Position numbers and translations under genes: made by a program. A DNA stretch of 64,000 nt, from contig CM044957.1 in NCBI GenBank assembly GCA_024516035.1, positions 2,949,017-3,013,016 of the forward strand, in the 5' to 3' direction. The notes under the pieces are model-generated. The model searched no databases and was not told where the DNA came from. It was given only the letters and a program-made list of their open reading frames with translations. How positions within the stretch are numbered: the first letter of the stretch is position 1; each line of letters begins with the position of its first letter. Source of the stretch: Bactericera cockerelli. Lineage: Eukaryota > Arthropoda > Insecta > Hemiptera > Triozidae. Positions 1 to 11,734 of this stretch are shown here, in pieces.

Positions 1-796
1 GGCTGAAGATGACGTCAGCATGGAATTCTAGGCGGAAGTTGATTTTTCAAGAAATTTTTTTTTATTAAGAATGTTATTAATAATCCCAGTGTAAATGAAA
101 TCTCTCTTTTTGAATTCGAGTAAACTACACATGATAAGGTTGAAAACTTTCAAAACAAACAATGCTTTTTGGTCTGATATGAGTTTAAAAAACATTCAAA
201 TAAAAAATATGAAAAATGTAAACAAATCAGTGTTATGACCGAAACATATACGTCATTCCTTGAGAATAGCCTCTATTCGTGGTAACTCAAACCAGCTACT
301 CAAATTAACCTCAACCAGCGTGAGTGGGGTCGGGAACAACCAGCATCACGAGTATTTGAATTTAAATGGTTACCCATCCTAGCCCTAGCCTCGCTGGAAG
401 TTTGCTAACTTAAGTAACAGAAGTAGAAAACTATAGTATTATTTTCACTAGAGTGGAAGAGTCGTGAACACTCCAGAATAATCAAGGATGATTTCTTGTG
501 ATGAAAAATAATTTTTTTTATACATATATGTTGTGTCATCTGAGAAAATTGTTAGGTACAGTTGGAAAAAAAGTTTGTATTTTATTGAATAATAAAATAC
601 ATGTTGTATATATAATTTTTAAAGGTTTTGTTCAACGTGGCAGGATTCTTCTAAGGGAGCTCTTGTACCCAACCACCGATTCTTGATATTAACTAGTCGA
701 AAAAAACTGACTTCTCTTTCGACTCAAAAATCAAATCCCACTTAATCTAGACCCAATTACTCTAAGACAGTTTTCTTTTATTACTTATTGTAGATT
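1..796. other. AT-rich DNA with no recognised gene
   Basis: AT-rich sequence with short homopolymers. The only open frame (498-686) is short and lacks recognisable motifs. I see no splice-flanked coding segment or repeat family in this stretch. Confidence 0.5.
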
Positions 797-1088
797 AACC
801 TCGGTAAACCTCAGTGAGGACTTATAACCTGGCGGTCGGTGGTCCAAGTCCCGGTTTCATCGTAAATTTAGTAAAGCTATTTTGAGTGTTGTGACATCAC
901 GAAAGTGATTAACACAAATACCTATGATTAATTTTTTGTATTAGTTATCACATTTGTCCTTATCACTTTCGTGATATTACAATTACTCACACTTGCTTTA
1001 CTAAATCCACGCTGAAACCGGGACTTGAACCACCGACCTCCAGGTTACAAGTCCGCCTGCCTTATCGATCAAGCTACTGAGGTCGGTA
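797..1088. repeat. Inverted pair of tRNA-derived SINEs (family C)
   Basis: Two copies of the same SINE lie head to head. The plus-strand copy has a box-B-like GGTCCAAGTCC followed by the family body with TCACGAAAGTGATTAACAC. The minus-strand copy at about 955-1088 carries the complement, including GGACTTGAACCACCGACCTCC. Arms are about 130 bp around a short AT-rich spacer, so the RNA or single strand could fold into a long hairpin. Other copies of this family are at 8272, 27605, 35668, 49015 and 58508. Confidence 0.75.
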
Positions 1089-1924
1089 ATTTATTGTATA
1101 ACTTACTGTAGGTATTACTTTCGGCAAATTCCTAATATTAGAAAACGGAATAATTGTGTTTTATACTTTCCATTTTTTTTACCTTTTTTTCATTTGTATT
1201 CTTAATTACCTAGACTTAATCGCCCTAGTTACGTACCTTGTTTCAAGATCCGGTGAAAACATTTCAGCAGGGAGTTAACTTTGAACGTATGCATTGATGT
1301 GTTGGATTTGGACATGAGGAGCTGGTGCCAGTGCCCAGGGGTTGAACATAGTCAACCTCCTTCCCTCTATCACGTGACAACACTGCACTCGCACTCCGGC
1401 AACACTGTTAGAACTGTATTTGACAACGCGGCACTTGCCACGTTACAACACTGTAGATATTGATTGATTGCAATCTCTTCTTTTTTTTAACTCCTTACTT
1501 GATGAAAGTGGCTAAGTGATCGTGAACTTTATGTTGATAAATTAAAAAGTTGATTAATTCGTTCGCAAGGTTGATAGGATCTGGATTTAAAATATTAATT
1601 AATCACACTGAGTTTAGGATTAGAATTCTGTGAAATTAGCATCACTGATCTCACTTGAAATAAGTCAAATAATATACTTTTGTCAGTTGAAATACATTTG
1701 TTTCGTTTTAGCAGAGTTGACAAATTTTGAATTGATGAGAACTTTCAATTAATTTAATTGATTTATTGTACTGACCTAATTGTAACAGGGAGAAAAAAGC
1801 TAAATAGGAGAATGCAAATTGATGACTCTTTTTTTAACAAGTTAATTTAGAAAAGAGATTTTGAATTTTAATGAAACTGTTGGCATGATGGGTGGGATTG
1901 ACTCGCTAATTATCTTAATATATA
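1089..1924. other. AT-rich spacer, nothing recognised
   Basis: No gene, tRNA-like box or tandem array is visible. The frame at 1281-1463 lacks any family motif or plausible splice context. Confidence 0.45.
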
Positions 1925-2185
1925 AATGTCAAAGACACTCACTGACCACTGACCACTGACTGATCATCGCTCTACAGCCCAAACCGTAAGTCCTAGGAAG
2001 CTGAAATTTGGTAGGTAGCTTTGTCTTATGGTCTAGATGTGCAATAAGACGGGATTTTTCGAAACTCCCACTACAACACCTGCCATTGGCGAAAAAGGAT
2101 TTTTTGCTTTCACGGCCATGCCTCGGCCCGCAAAGCGGGCGACAGCCCGCTTGTTCTCTAATATTTCCAATCATACTGTACAGTT
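1925..2185 (-). repeat. Interspersed repeat with GCCCGC...GCGGGC hairpin and CAGT-rich tail (family H)
   Basis: Read on the minus strand it starts with a GCCCGCTTTGCGGGC hairpin, then GAGGCATGGCCGTG and GCAAAAAATCC, and ends in TCAGTGGTCAGTGGTCAGTG followed by an AT-rich tail. The same order appears at 17571-17815 and 33008-33250, with a more diverged relative near 6205-6455. It is an interspersed repeat of unknown class. The open frames on both strands across it are by-products. Confidence 0.75.
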
Positions 2186-2845
2186 TATGGTGCATTGATT
2201 AATTTGTTACACGAATCAATAGATTTCAATTATTTTAATATGTTTTAACTTGATCGAACATGTTAATAATAGATTTCAATTTTTTTTTGACACAGCTTAT
2301 TTTTTATTGAATGGTTGACTTCCAAAAATACTTATCGAAATGTCATTGGTAATCAGATGAACAGCACTTATCGGATAGTAAATTATCATCCATGTATTTC
2401 CTGATGAACTAAATTTGACACGACTTTTTTTATTGATTAAGGTTTTATTTTTTTAGTCGGTTTTATTAAAATATACAGATTCATGGTACAGTTAAAGTTT
2501 AAGTGAAGAGTTATGTAGGTGTACAACTGTACACTTGTACATTTAATACAATACCTAATTAAAGTAGAGCTATATAACTGCATGTCAACTCAGGCTTCTA
2601 TTTTGAGAGCACTTTATTTTTGGCCCAGTAAAGTACTTAATCACGATTCAGATTGATTCGAAAGTAGATCAATCAACGTCTACATAACTATTGTATATTC
2701 CATGAAATGCGACAGGCAATATTATCACTTTTCACAATTTGATCATTGGTGCAACTTGGGCAATATCAGTCGAATAATGATAAAAAAAACAATAATGAAT
2801 ACAATATTTCTGATATCTCTACCGAATATACTCGGAAATATGACA
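2186..2845. other. AT-rich spacer, nothing recognised
   Basis: AT-rich DNA with poly(T) runs and no supportable gene or repeat family. Confidence 0.4.
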
Positions 2846-3034
2846 CACATGCACACACGCGCGCACACACACATATGCACGCACGCACATACACACACAC
2901 AAACATACATACACACACCCACTCACACACATATACGCACTCAGATACTAACACGCAGAGACAGACTCACAGATATACATACACACACGCACACACAAAT
3001 AAACACACACACAAACGCACGCACACTTTTCATT
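2846..3034. repeat. (CA)n-rich microsatellite
   Basis: Interrupted CA dinucleotide tract with variants ACGC, ACAT and ACAA. It produces Thr/His-rich open frames on the plus strand and Cys/Val-rich frames on the minus strand, none of them real genes. Confidence 0.95.
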
Positions 3035-3194
3035 TCTTACAAAACACATCATTGACACAAAACATCTCATCTCATGACCCACTATCTCCCACTCAACATT
3101 CGAATCCCACTGACGCAACTTAACACACTTATTAAAAAAAATCATCTATTCTCCCAACTGGTGTGGGTGTCCTCAGGGAATAATCAATGATAAT

Positions 3195-3473
3195 GGGTGT
3201 CATGGGGATATCTGGGTAATGGGGATTCAGGGGATATATGAAGGGGTGTCAATAGGGTATATCATAGGGTGTCAATGGGGGATATCATGGGGTGTCAATA
3301 GGGTATATCATAGGGTGTCAATGGGGGATATCATGGGGTGTCAATGGGGGATATCAGGGAATGTCAATGGGGGAATAATGGGGGATATCATGGGGTGTCA
3401 ATGGGGGATATCAGGGAATGTCAATGGGGGATATCACGGAATGTCAATGGGGGATATCATGGGGGGGGGGGGG
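3195..3473. repeat. ~22-bp minisatellite (GGTGTCAATGGGGGATATCAT type)
   Basis: About ten imperfect tandem units alternate between GGGGGATATCATGG and AGGGTATATCATAG versions, which suggests a higher-order pair. The array ends in a 13-G run at 3461-3473. Confidence 0.92.
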
Positions 3474-3840
3474 TGATTTTCTACACAATTAGGCATCGTC
3501 GTACATCGTTTCGGGTCTGCATTGGGCGTCCATATAGGTCTCTTCTATCCATCATATGGAATCTTCTTCAAATATCCGTACAAAAATATCTTCTCGTCCA
3601 TATAAACCTCTTCTCCCACGGCAGCGTCCATAAAAATCTTCCACCCCTGAAGATATAAGTAATATCTCTGCCTATCTCACGAAGATTCACCTGCCTCCGA
3701 AATCCTCCACTGTGCCGTCTCCTATCTCTCGTTCCCCGCGGCTGAGTAGCCACCAGAGCATGTGAGTAGCCACCTAGCCACCGGGGCTCTCCCTCCAGCC
3801 AGTAGCTATTTCGAGACCGCTACATACAAGACATTTTGAG

Positions 3841-3879
<39 letters not shown>
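3474..3879 (+). repeat. Probable retroposed fragment ending in poly(A)
   Basis: A non-tandem block with ACATCGTTTCGGG, a motif also seen at about 26715, runs into an uninterrupted ~34-bp poly(A) at 3846-3879. The terminal A-tract suggests retroposition. I did not find a convincing target duplication. Confidence 0.4.
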
Positions 3880-3881
<2 letters not shown>

Positions 3882-4038
3882 CAAAAGAGACGATTGTTCA
3901 TTTTGTAAGAAAATTCCATGAAGGTTATTGACCTACAATTAGACCGCACACTCGGCGCACTACCAGTCTGATGGGATGTATACTAGTTGCGTAAGGAGGC
4001 ATGGCCCTCGATTTAATTTTCCTGGCCCTACTCTACCG

Positions 4039-4175
4039 TGCACTGGTAGTCAAGTGGTTAACGCGCTAGACCTGTAATCCACTAATCTAGGTAGCGTAAG
4101 GATCCGTTGGTTTGAATCGCACCCAGTGCATGAATTTTTTCTCAATAATTTGAGTTTGTGACCACATTTTGATTT
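4039..4175 (+). repeat. tRNA-derived SINE family A, partial
   Basis: Starts TGCACTGGTAGTCAAGTGG (box-A region), has a box-B-like GGTTTGAATCGC and closes with CCCAGTGCA, which pairs with the start like an acceptor stem. The usual downstream body (TTTTTCTCA, GAGTTTGTGACCAC) follows. Its 3' half is degraded. Confidence 0.85.
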
Positions 4176-4477
4176 TTTCAAACAAATTAACGGATATAGC
4201 CCATGCTTTTTTTTTCGGCATCCTGAAAGTACTTCGTATGGCTGGGATATGTAAGTGGTTTCGTGCGTAATAGTGCAATTGTGAGAGCACGAACAGTCGT
4301 TACTACTTTGAGATGTTTTGAATTTGACCATTTGAACCCTGTTAGAGAAGTAACTGTAAAACCATGAGAGGAGGGCTCGTGGACGCCATAAGCCTGAAGT
4401 TTGGCACAAAGAATGTTTATGTTACATTTGTCAAAGTCTTTGGAGTGGAAGGTAACCACTCAAGTCAGGCTACAGAG

Positions 4478-4552
4478 AGCTGTGATTGGTTGAAACACTA
4501 ACTTGAGCGCTAGTCTGGTTTATCTTAACTTTAATCTTGTTTCATACTTTGC
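4478..4552 (+). repeat. Short interspersed repeat with GTGATTGGTTGAAAC core
   Basis: The core GTGATTGGTTGAAAC followed by ACTTGAG recurs at 9770, 10615-10860 (inverted and direct versions) and 48890. It contains a CCAAT-type pentamer (ATTGG). The family is unclassified. Confidence 0.55.
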
Positions 4553-4904
4553 AGAGTGTTTCTGGAACGGAGCACTGGTCTCAATAGATCCTCTCCAACC
4601 TCTAAAGTTCCCTCCCCTTTTTCTTCGCCTGATAGTATTTCCCCAAAATTGGTACTTTTATCAGAAAACGTTATCATAAACCTATTATTACACTTTCCAT
4701 CGCTTTTATTCTCGTCATTTTCCCATTATTGTTTCTCCTATCATCTATCTCTCTCACTTACTCTATCTCCCTGTCTCTCTTCAGAGTGCTTACTAATTGC
4801 TCTCTCGAGGGAATAGTGAAGAAAGCTAGAGAGCATGCCGATGACAAAAGGTACAACTGAACATTAAATGAGACCTAATAACAATTAGGGAAGAATATAA
4901 AATA

Positions 4905-5033
4905 AAGGAAGAGAGAGAGAGAAGAAGTTGTACAGAAGTGGAGAGGGACAGGTAGAGAGAGCAAAAGAAAGAGAGGGAGGGAGAAAAAAAAAGAATATGG
5001 GAGAGCGGGAGGGAGGGAGAGAGAGAGAGAACA

Positions 5034-5124
<91 letters not shown>

Positions 5125-5130
5125 TAGTAT
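4905..5130. repeat. (GA)n-rich microsatellite
   Basis: Nearly pure GA dinucleotides from about 5010. Both strands give long low-complexity frames (Glu/Arg or Leu/Ser), which are artefacts. Confidence 0.95.
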
Positions 5131-5134
5131 AAGT

Positions 5135-6200
5135 AAAGGTGGACATTATTGCTATGGCATGATGGTAAAACGTGTTAAGGAACATTTTTGAAAAAAATTC
5201 AGTACTTTTTTTCAGAAACAATACTTTGCTGAGTTCATTATCATAAGGAAGACTATATTGCCTTATAGAGAGGTAAATTGGACCTGGAAATTGTTCTCTT
5301 TAACGAGAATTCTCTTATATCCAGTTCGACTGTGCCACAAAATGAAAGAGGAAAAACCCTTGCACTGTAGTCACTGTACTTGTTTGACCAGAATTTCTCA
5401 GGCTTTAAACCATCAGCAACCAAGTGTGCAACGAAAGAGTATCTACGATAACCGAATGAAACATCTGTAACTAAACGGAACTGTTGGCGTAATGGAACCC
5501 CCCTGTCCTACACTGACAGTCAAAGGAATGATTTCAGCTCTCTACACAACCCATCTATTTCGTCTGTTCCTCTTTTCCATTCCGGACATCCATCATTCCA
5601 ATCACCTTTGCAAAAGCTCATTAATGTGCATTTGGAAAACACGCAATGTGAATTTGCGTGTCGAATGCTTTTTCGAGATCTTTGGTTGAGCTCATCAATC
5701 ATCGTCAGAAATGCTTTCAGAAATCAGTGCAAGTGTCAAACGAGGATCTGGATGGTTTCGTGCTCGAGCTTTTATACCTTCAGACTTGAAGGCTTCATTC
5801 TGTTCTGACTTTTCCTTAAGATACACAGGATGTATACATGTACAGTTGAACCTGAAGAGAAGAGAACTCAAGGAACCAGAGATTTCTTCCCTTATATCTA
5901 GATTTCTTTTTAATAGAAGTTATTTTCCCTTAAAGATATTTGAATTGGACATAAAAATTGATGTCTAAGCCCCGTCCCCACCGGTGTTGAGCGTAAAAGC
6001 GTCCACATTGAGAATTCCGGTGGGGATGGTGCAATGTCGATCAACAATTCACCGGGTATTAAATAATTAATAATAATTAAATACAGCCTCATTTTCATGC
6101 CGATTTTTGTGCGTGGAAACCGTTATTTAAATATTTTAAAAAGTTACTGGTATTTTCCATGCTCTCACAAGACCTCCTAACTTCCCTACGTCCTATATTA
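5135..6200. other. Unique-looking DNA without a supportable gene
   Basis: Contains short overlapping frames on both strands. One at 5258-5470 has a C-x2-C followed by a histidine but the spacing does not fit a C2H2 finger. I see no paired splice sites. Confidence 0.4.
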
Positions 6201-6204
6201 CTAA

Positions 6205-6455
6205 CTAGCCGTTTGCCCGTGCTTTGCAACGGGACTAAATTTCAAATTTACTAAGGCATGGCCGTACTGCTGGACAGCAATGCCTTTTTGAACTTTTTAT
6301 AATTTTTCTGGACAAAGCGATAATGGTTTTGGGGGGGTCAATTCTGAGACATTTTTCGCTATCTCTTACCGTTTTGGCTAAACAACTCCGGACAAACAAA
6401 CAAACAAACAAACATAGGTAGGTAGGTAGTCCTTTTTTCTGTTTTATATATATAG
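6205..6455 (+). repeat. Diverged family-H-like interspersed repeat
   Basis: Starts ACTAGCCGTTTGCCCGTGC with a hairpin-like CCCGTGCTTTGCAACGGG, carries AAGGCATGGCCGTAC, and ends in ACAAACAAACAAACAAAC, GGTAGGTAGGTAG and TATATATATAGATGAT. The layout matches the copies at 1925, 17571 and 33008 in outline. Confidence 0.55.
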
Positions 6456-6710
6456 ATGATCTTGATATCTGAATTTAAAATTTTAAATCAACAGAGTTAG
6501 AAACAATTATATGAGAAAAAACCACATTTGAGAAATGTGGGCGGGGATCAAAAATGCAAAATCTTTTCTATTTAAAAAAAAAATTGGCCATCCAACTCCA
6601 GGGAACTCTTCTAGTGTTTGGGGTACTCTTACCAAAAACCCAGAGTTTGCAGAAGTGATGGAACATTTTTCCAAATATATAATATTGTATAATATGTAAG
6701 GTATATAATA

Positions 6711-6718
6711 TTGTATAG
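6711..6718 (+). other. Left 8-bp target-site duplication of the hAT-like element
   Basis: TTGTATAG directly abuts the element start. The identical octamer lies at 9223-9230 directly after its end. Confidence 0.85.
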
Positions 6719-7490
6719 TAGGGTGGGCCGAAAAAAGCGAATTTTGGAATCGAGAATTTTAATAGCAAAAAAAAGTTGAAGCATGGTCAGACGTTTCCAA
6801 AAATATAACTTTTGTCGAAATCGGATGTTATCTTCCACTGCCGCAAAGCGGTTGAAGTTTGGCGGAAAAGTCGAAAAATGGCATTTTGGACCCCACTTTA
6901 AGAAAATTATAAAAATAGCAGATGAACATCTAGAAAGCTCAAATTTGTTTCAAATTATTTAATATGTGTTCTAATTTTATTTTTAGAATAAAAATAATGA
7001 GCTTTTTGAACTCTGTTCTGTATACAGGGTGATCCAAAATAATGACATTCTACATTTTCATGTGATTTATATGGGGTATATTATGTTTATATTTATTGAA
7101 TTATTTGAATTAATCCTTCGATATTGGCAAACAAAATCATCAAATATTAAATTTGTGATAGTGCTGGACAGTTTGGATGATATTTGCACACTTCAGACAT
7201 ACAGGGTGGCCAAAATTTTCATAATTATGATGACTTTTTTATGTACTTTTAGTTCATGGTTTTTTTACATTACAACCATGTAAATATTATGCTAAGCCGT
7301 TTTTAGGGACATAAAATATAAATAAGGATTATAGAAAGGATTATAAGACAGTCTCTTATCCAAGATATTCCGTATGGAGCCCAGGTGATTGATGGAAAGT
7401 GTTGGGTGGAAGGAAATTTTCACCCAACACAGTGCACCTTGGGAAATATGTTATATAAGGAACGTATTCCCTTATCGTTGTTGCAATTTT

Positions 7491-7593
7491 ACCTTATAGT
7501 TTTAATGTACATGTTATATATTTTATCTATTTATTATGTTGTGTTATTTTTAAAATAAATGTATTACATAGAGTTATATACTTCTCGCCCACT

Positions 7594-7647
<54 letters not shown>

Positions 7648-7654
7648 ATAGTTT
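7491..7654 (+). mobile_element. Poly(A)-tailed retro-insert with 12-bp target duplication
   Basis: ACCTTATAGTTT occurs at 7491-7502 and again at 7643-7654. Between them lie about 90 bp of AT-rich sequence with an AATAAA-type signal, CTTCTCGCCCACTC, and a poly(A) tract of about 47 bp. This is the signature of target-primed insertion of a 5'-truncated LINE or processed transcript. The source cannot be named from so short a segment. Confidence 0.8.
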
Positions 7655-8258
7655 GACCAATCTATTTCCTGCATTATTGTTATCAAAATAACTGTATAAG
7701 TTCCTAGCTACCATGTGTATTAGGTGGCTACACCACGCGACGAAGCTCTCCCGAAGCCTCCCAACAATGAATTTTTTTATATCGCGTCTTTTGATATCTT
7801 TCCGACCTAGTTCTGTGGAGTCTCTCTGCATTTTAAGAGTTTTAATGGCTTATAATGCCAAATGGATTTCTGAAGTTATACATATACATTACACCTATTT
7901 CCATTGGGAAAAAAAACTAATGATTGAGCAAAAATAACCAAATGGGTTCATAAAGTATATCATATGTATATTATGCTGGTCTTTCATTCTATTTGTGGTT
8001 TCAGAAAAAAATAAAGTAGGTAAGTCCTTCAGATTAGAAAAATGCAAATCACTTTGATATTGGTAACAAATTAACAACAACAACTGGTACCTCAAAGGCA
8101 AAAATGTACCTTAAACAATGGCTTTTCTCTCGCTGAATAGCGAGGGAATGTTACATCTATTTTTAGTACTGTGCCCAGTGGAAAATCATCAGAGGAGATT
8201 CTATTTATTGTCTAAAGAAATGTAAGCTAATTTACTGAACTTCTACTGATGAGCAAAC

Positions 8259-8424
8259 AACTATATCATTAAAAGAAAGTTATTATACTTGTGTAAATCT
8301 CTTTCACGATATCACAACTACTCAAAATCGAGTTACTAAATCTACGCTGAATCCAGGACTTGAACCACCGACTTCCAGGTTAGAGGTTACAAGTGCGCCG
8401 CCTTATCGATGAACTATATCATTA
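8259..8424 (-). mobile_element. SINE family C copy with 13-bp target duplication
   Basis: AACTATATCATTA is repeated at 8259-8271 and 8412-8424, bounding a 140-bp insert (8272-8411). On the minus strand it begins TCATCGATAAGGCGGC, has box-B-like GGTTCAAGTCC and ends with the family body. The exact duplications define a full-length family C unit and show it entered the hAT-like element after that element had formed. Confidence 0.88.
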
Positions 8425-9234
8425 TATTATGTATAGAGATAATTTGTTGATCTTATATTGTATATGCTGCCACTCCAATGTTAATAAGAGATATTTCCCA
8501 AGGTGCACTGTGTTGGGTGAAAATTTCCTTCCACCCAACACTTTCCATCAATCACCTGGGCTCCATACGGAATATCTTGGATAAGAGACTGTCTTATAAT
8601 CCTTTATTTAATCCTTATTTATATTTTATGTCCCTAAAAACGGCTTAGCATAATATTTACATGGTTGTAATGTAAAAAAAACCATGAACTAAGTACATAA
8701 AAAAAGTCATCATAATTTATGAAAATTTTGGCCACCCTGTATGTCTGAAGTGTGCAAATATCATCCAAACTGGCCAGCACTATTACATATTTAGTATTTG
8801 ATGATTTTGTTTGCCAATAACGAAGGATTAATTAAAATAATTCAATAAATATAAACATAATATACCCCATATAAATCACATGAAAATGTGGAATTTCATT
8901 ATTTTGGATCACCCTGTATACAGAACAGAGTTCAAAAAGCTCATTATTTTTAGTCTAAAAATAAAATTAGAACACATATTGAATAATTTGAAACAAATTT
9001 GAGCTTCCTAGATGTTCATCTGCTATTTTTATAATTTTCTTAAAGTGGGGTCCAAAATGCCATTTTTCGACTTTTCCACCAAACTTCAACCGCTTTGCGG
9101 CAGTGGAAGATAACATCCGATTTCGACAAAAGTTATATTTTTGGAAACGTCTGACCATGCTTCAACTTTTTTTTGCTATTAAAATTCTCGATTCAAAAAT
9201 TCGCTTTTTTCGGCCCACCCTATTGTATAGGTAT

Positions 9235-9765
9235 ATTCAAATTTATTTACATAATTATCATGAACTCTCTGTTACTATGCTTTTGATGTTCTTAAATTAA
9301 TAAAATACAGAATGTCAGGTTTTCCATTTAAAATCCAAAATAGTACAGGAGGTCAAATTTCAGTCATCTAATTTTGAAACCTCCTGTATTTGTCTTAATT
9401 ACATAAAATATGTTCACCGTGATAAATTTTCCCCCTGATAAAAAAAGAGAAGGAAAAGTGGTGTACAATGAACTCTCGATCGTTAGTTACCCGAACTGAG
9501 TCATTTGAGTAATGCGAGAATTATGAGAAATGATTTACTGACTTTTCTTTTCCTTTAACTTCCCCCTTGTACTTTTCTCTTTTACTTTCCCCCTTCTACT
9601 TCCTCCTTTTACTTTCCTTATCCTATATAGAAAGGAAAGACGTGTTCCAGCTTTTTCCTTTTTCGAATGTCGGTTTTCAGTGCCAATTTGCCAAAGTACG
9701 ATTAAGGGCCCAATTGCAAAATAGGATCATATTTTGATTTAATGTGAGTGAACAAGACCCTATCC
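9235..9765. other. AT- and CT-rich spacer, no gene
   Basis: Contains a hairpin made of TACAGGAGGT (about 9345) and its complement (about 9390), and a run of CTTTTACTTTCC-like pyrimidine repeats at 9540-9620. Nothing else is recognised. Confidence 0.45.
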
Positions 9766-9769
9766 GTTA

Positions 9770-9840
9770 ATCCGTCTATAGTGTGCTGGGATTGGTTGAA
9801 ACTCCGACTTGAGGGCGTGTCCGCCTTATCTGTTTCAAGG
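9770..9840 (+). repeat. Copy of the GGTTGAAACTCCGACTTGAG repeat
   Basis: Shares GATTGGTTGAAACTCCGACT and GAGGGCGTGTC with 48890-48985 and, more loosely, with 4478-4552. Confidence 0.6.
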
Positions 9841-9842
9841 GA

Positions 9843-10495
9843 GGGGAGACGTGAGTGTGTGTGTATGAGAGAGAGTGAAGGGAGAAAGGGAGGGAGAGAG
9901 AGTGTGAGAGAGAAAGAGTTAAGAGAGAGTATGTGTGAGAGAGTCTAGCTGGGGGACATTAAACAGGGAGTAGACCAGCAGTCTGGTTGGGGGACTATAA
10001 ACAGGGAGTAGACCAGCATTGGCTTGATTCTGGAGGCCCTTGTCAATTATTATAGCCTCCTTGTATAGACAGTGGTAGAAGTGCTGAGTCATTACTCCAC
10101 TGTCAGGCTACCATCGTTCACGATGACGCTACCCTATGATGATGATAATGGATTATTTTTAGTAGAATGAGAGATAAGGAGAGAAGAAGAATGAGAGAGT
10201 GTGTATGAGAGACTAAAGAGAGAATTGAATTGATTTTTTTTTATGTTAAGAGATGTAGAGAGAAGAAGAGAAAAAGAGGGAGAGAGGAAAGAAAGAGAGA
10301 GGGGGAGAGGAAAGTAAGAAAAAGAGAAGGAGAGAGGAAAGGAAGAAAATGAGAGGGAGAGAGAAAAGAGAGAGGGAGAGGAAGAGAGAAAAAGAAGAAA
10401 GAGAGAGAGAGGAAAGAAAGAAAGAGAGAGAGGAAAGGAAGAAAGAGAGAGGGAAGTAATGAGGACGAAAGAAAGAAAGGAGGAAAATTTAAAAG
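9843..10495. repeat. GA-rich low-complexity region with a ~39-bp direct duplication
   Basis: GA-rich from 9843-9945 and 10165-10490. Between them TAAACAGGGAGTAGACCAGC is present twice (about 9960 and 9998). The 122-codon minus-strand frame is low-complexity Ser/Leu and not a gene. Confidence 0.85.
10068..10145 (+). repeat. Short interspersed repeat (family F)
   Basis: GACAGTGGTAGAAG, TCCACTGTC, GGCTACCATCGTTCACGATGACGC and a CCCTATGATGATG tail recur at 46335-46415 with few differences. CACTGTC can pair with GACAGTG and CATCGT with ACGATG, giving two small hairpins. Function unknown. Confidence 0.6.
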
Positions 10496-10614
10496 CTTTC
10501 AATCAAGAAAAGGGAGCGCCGTGTCTGGGACCGGATATACGCTTCATAAATTAGTCCACTTCCGGCAATACCTCGGCTTCCGAGATCCTTGGCCCAGCAC
10601 TTTACGCCAGGTCG

Positions 10615-10860
10615 ATATTACATGTTTCAACCAATCACAGCTTATATGTCTCAACTGTCTCAACCAATCACAGCGCACTTTAAGTCCGACTTGCGGGACA
10701 ATAGTCAAGACTTATCTTAGGGCTGAACAGTACAGGATTAAAGTTATATAAGATAAGCAGGCCCTAACTCAAATCAAAGTTTCCACCAATCACAGTGCAC
10801 TATAAGTCCGAGTTAAGGTCCAGTACTCAAGACTTATCTTATTGCTGATTTAAAGTTAAG
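10615..10860. repeat. Clustered CCAATCACAG repeats
   Basis: AACCAATCACAG or ACCAATCACAG occurs three times, with TAAGTCCGA and AGACTTATCTTA each twice. The block looks like two diverged copies of the repeat seen at 4478, 9770 and 48890. Confidence 0.6.
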
Positions 10861-10863
10861 ATT

Positions 10864-11254
10864 TTTACTTCCAAGAAATTTCTAATATTAGAAATCGGAA
10901 ATATTGTGTTCGTTTTTTGTGAGAAAAAAATGTTTTTTTGCTCCGAATTCAATTTTTTCATATTTCTGGACGTTTCATATACTCCTGAGCAACTTTTGGC
11001 TGGGTATAGGTCAAATGTTCGACGAATCCAATACTTTTCTTTTTATAGGATAAGTAAAAAAAAAACATTTCTCACAATTGGAAATTTCACTCACTTTCCC
11101 ATCTATAAAAATAAAACACTGCCAATTCTTCCTCATGATTTATGCACATTGTAGGTATACACATTGAAATCGGAGCTATTTTTTTTTTTTTTTTTACAAA
11201 AACGAACACCATTATTCCGATTTCTAATATTAGAAATTTATCGGAAGTAAAACA
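10864..11254. mobile_element. Small TIR element with TTTCTAATATTAGAAA palindromes at both ends
   Basis: The left end reads TTACTTCCAAGAAATTTCTA and then TATTAGAAATCGGAA and GTGTTCG. The right end is the complement (ACGAACACC, ATTCCGATTTC, TAATATTAGAAA, CGGAAGTAA). Each terminus therefore carries a 16-bp palindrome inside the inverted repeat. The ~390-bp interior is AT-rich and non-coding. Related ends occur at 28585, 30045, 45290, 53380, 59623 and 60184. Confidence 0.7.
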
Positions 11255-11554
11255 TGCTCTACGTGAGCTAATTGCGCATTTTGTACAATATTTCACTAAT
11301 AATCCCAATATCTCACTCTGAACTACTCGAGAGAGAAAGAAAAATCAGTACCGAACAAACAAAAATATTTTTTAACTCCCCAAGTCCAGGATTCTCATCA
11401 GATTGGGATTTCTTCTCCCCACAGTGGAAAAAAAGCTATGTGTAAGAGGAATTAACAGGCATGAATTTTAGAAACACATGGAAAAATTTCGGAATATAGT
11501 CAAAGAAAAGGCTCTTTTCTCTTTTTTTTTCACAAAAAAAAAGAAAAGATATAG

Positions 11555-11730
11555 GAATTTTGTTAATCTAGATAGAGTGTAAGGGATCCGTGAATTTGAA
11601 TCTCCCCCAGTGCATTCATTTTGAATCTCCCCCAGTGAAAACATATAATAAGAAGACTCTGAGGGTTGGGTGGTAGAAAATGCTTTGAGCATTAACCTCG
11701 CCTGGTGGTTACCTTCCACTAAAGAGTATC
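11555..11730 (+). repeat. SINE family A, 5'-truncated
   Basis: Lacks the 5' tRNA-like start but retains AATCTCCCCCAGTGCATTC, then a short duplication of the same box-B/acceptor segment, then GGGTTGGGTGGTAGAAAATGC and CCTCGCCTGGTGGTTACCTT. Confidence 0.8.
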
Positions 11731-11734
11731 ATTA

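Larger units (their letters stand above)
6719..9222. mobile_element. hAT-like non-autonomous TIR element, 2504 bp
   Basis: Termini are TAGGGTGGGCCGAAAAAAGC and its exact complement. The inverted repeats are about 731 bp (6719-7449 and 8491-9222), with one mismatch in the outermost 75 bp by eye. It is flanked by a perfect 8-bp duplication. An 8-bp duplication and a TAGGG start are typical of the hAT superfamily. No hAT transposase frame is present. The frames at 6629-6838 and 9103-9300 are mirror images of the arms. The loop holds a poly(A) retro-insert and a SINE, each with its own duplication, so it inserted before them. Confidence 0.85.

Noticed and set aside
1929..2202. Overlapping 88- and 64-codon frames
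   Set aside because: They lie on an interspersed repeat present in at least three copies with indels.
5258..5470. Zinc-finger fragment (KPLHCSHC followed by a histidine)
   Set aside because: Spacing does not fit C2H2 and no second histidine is placed correctly. No neighbouring fingers.
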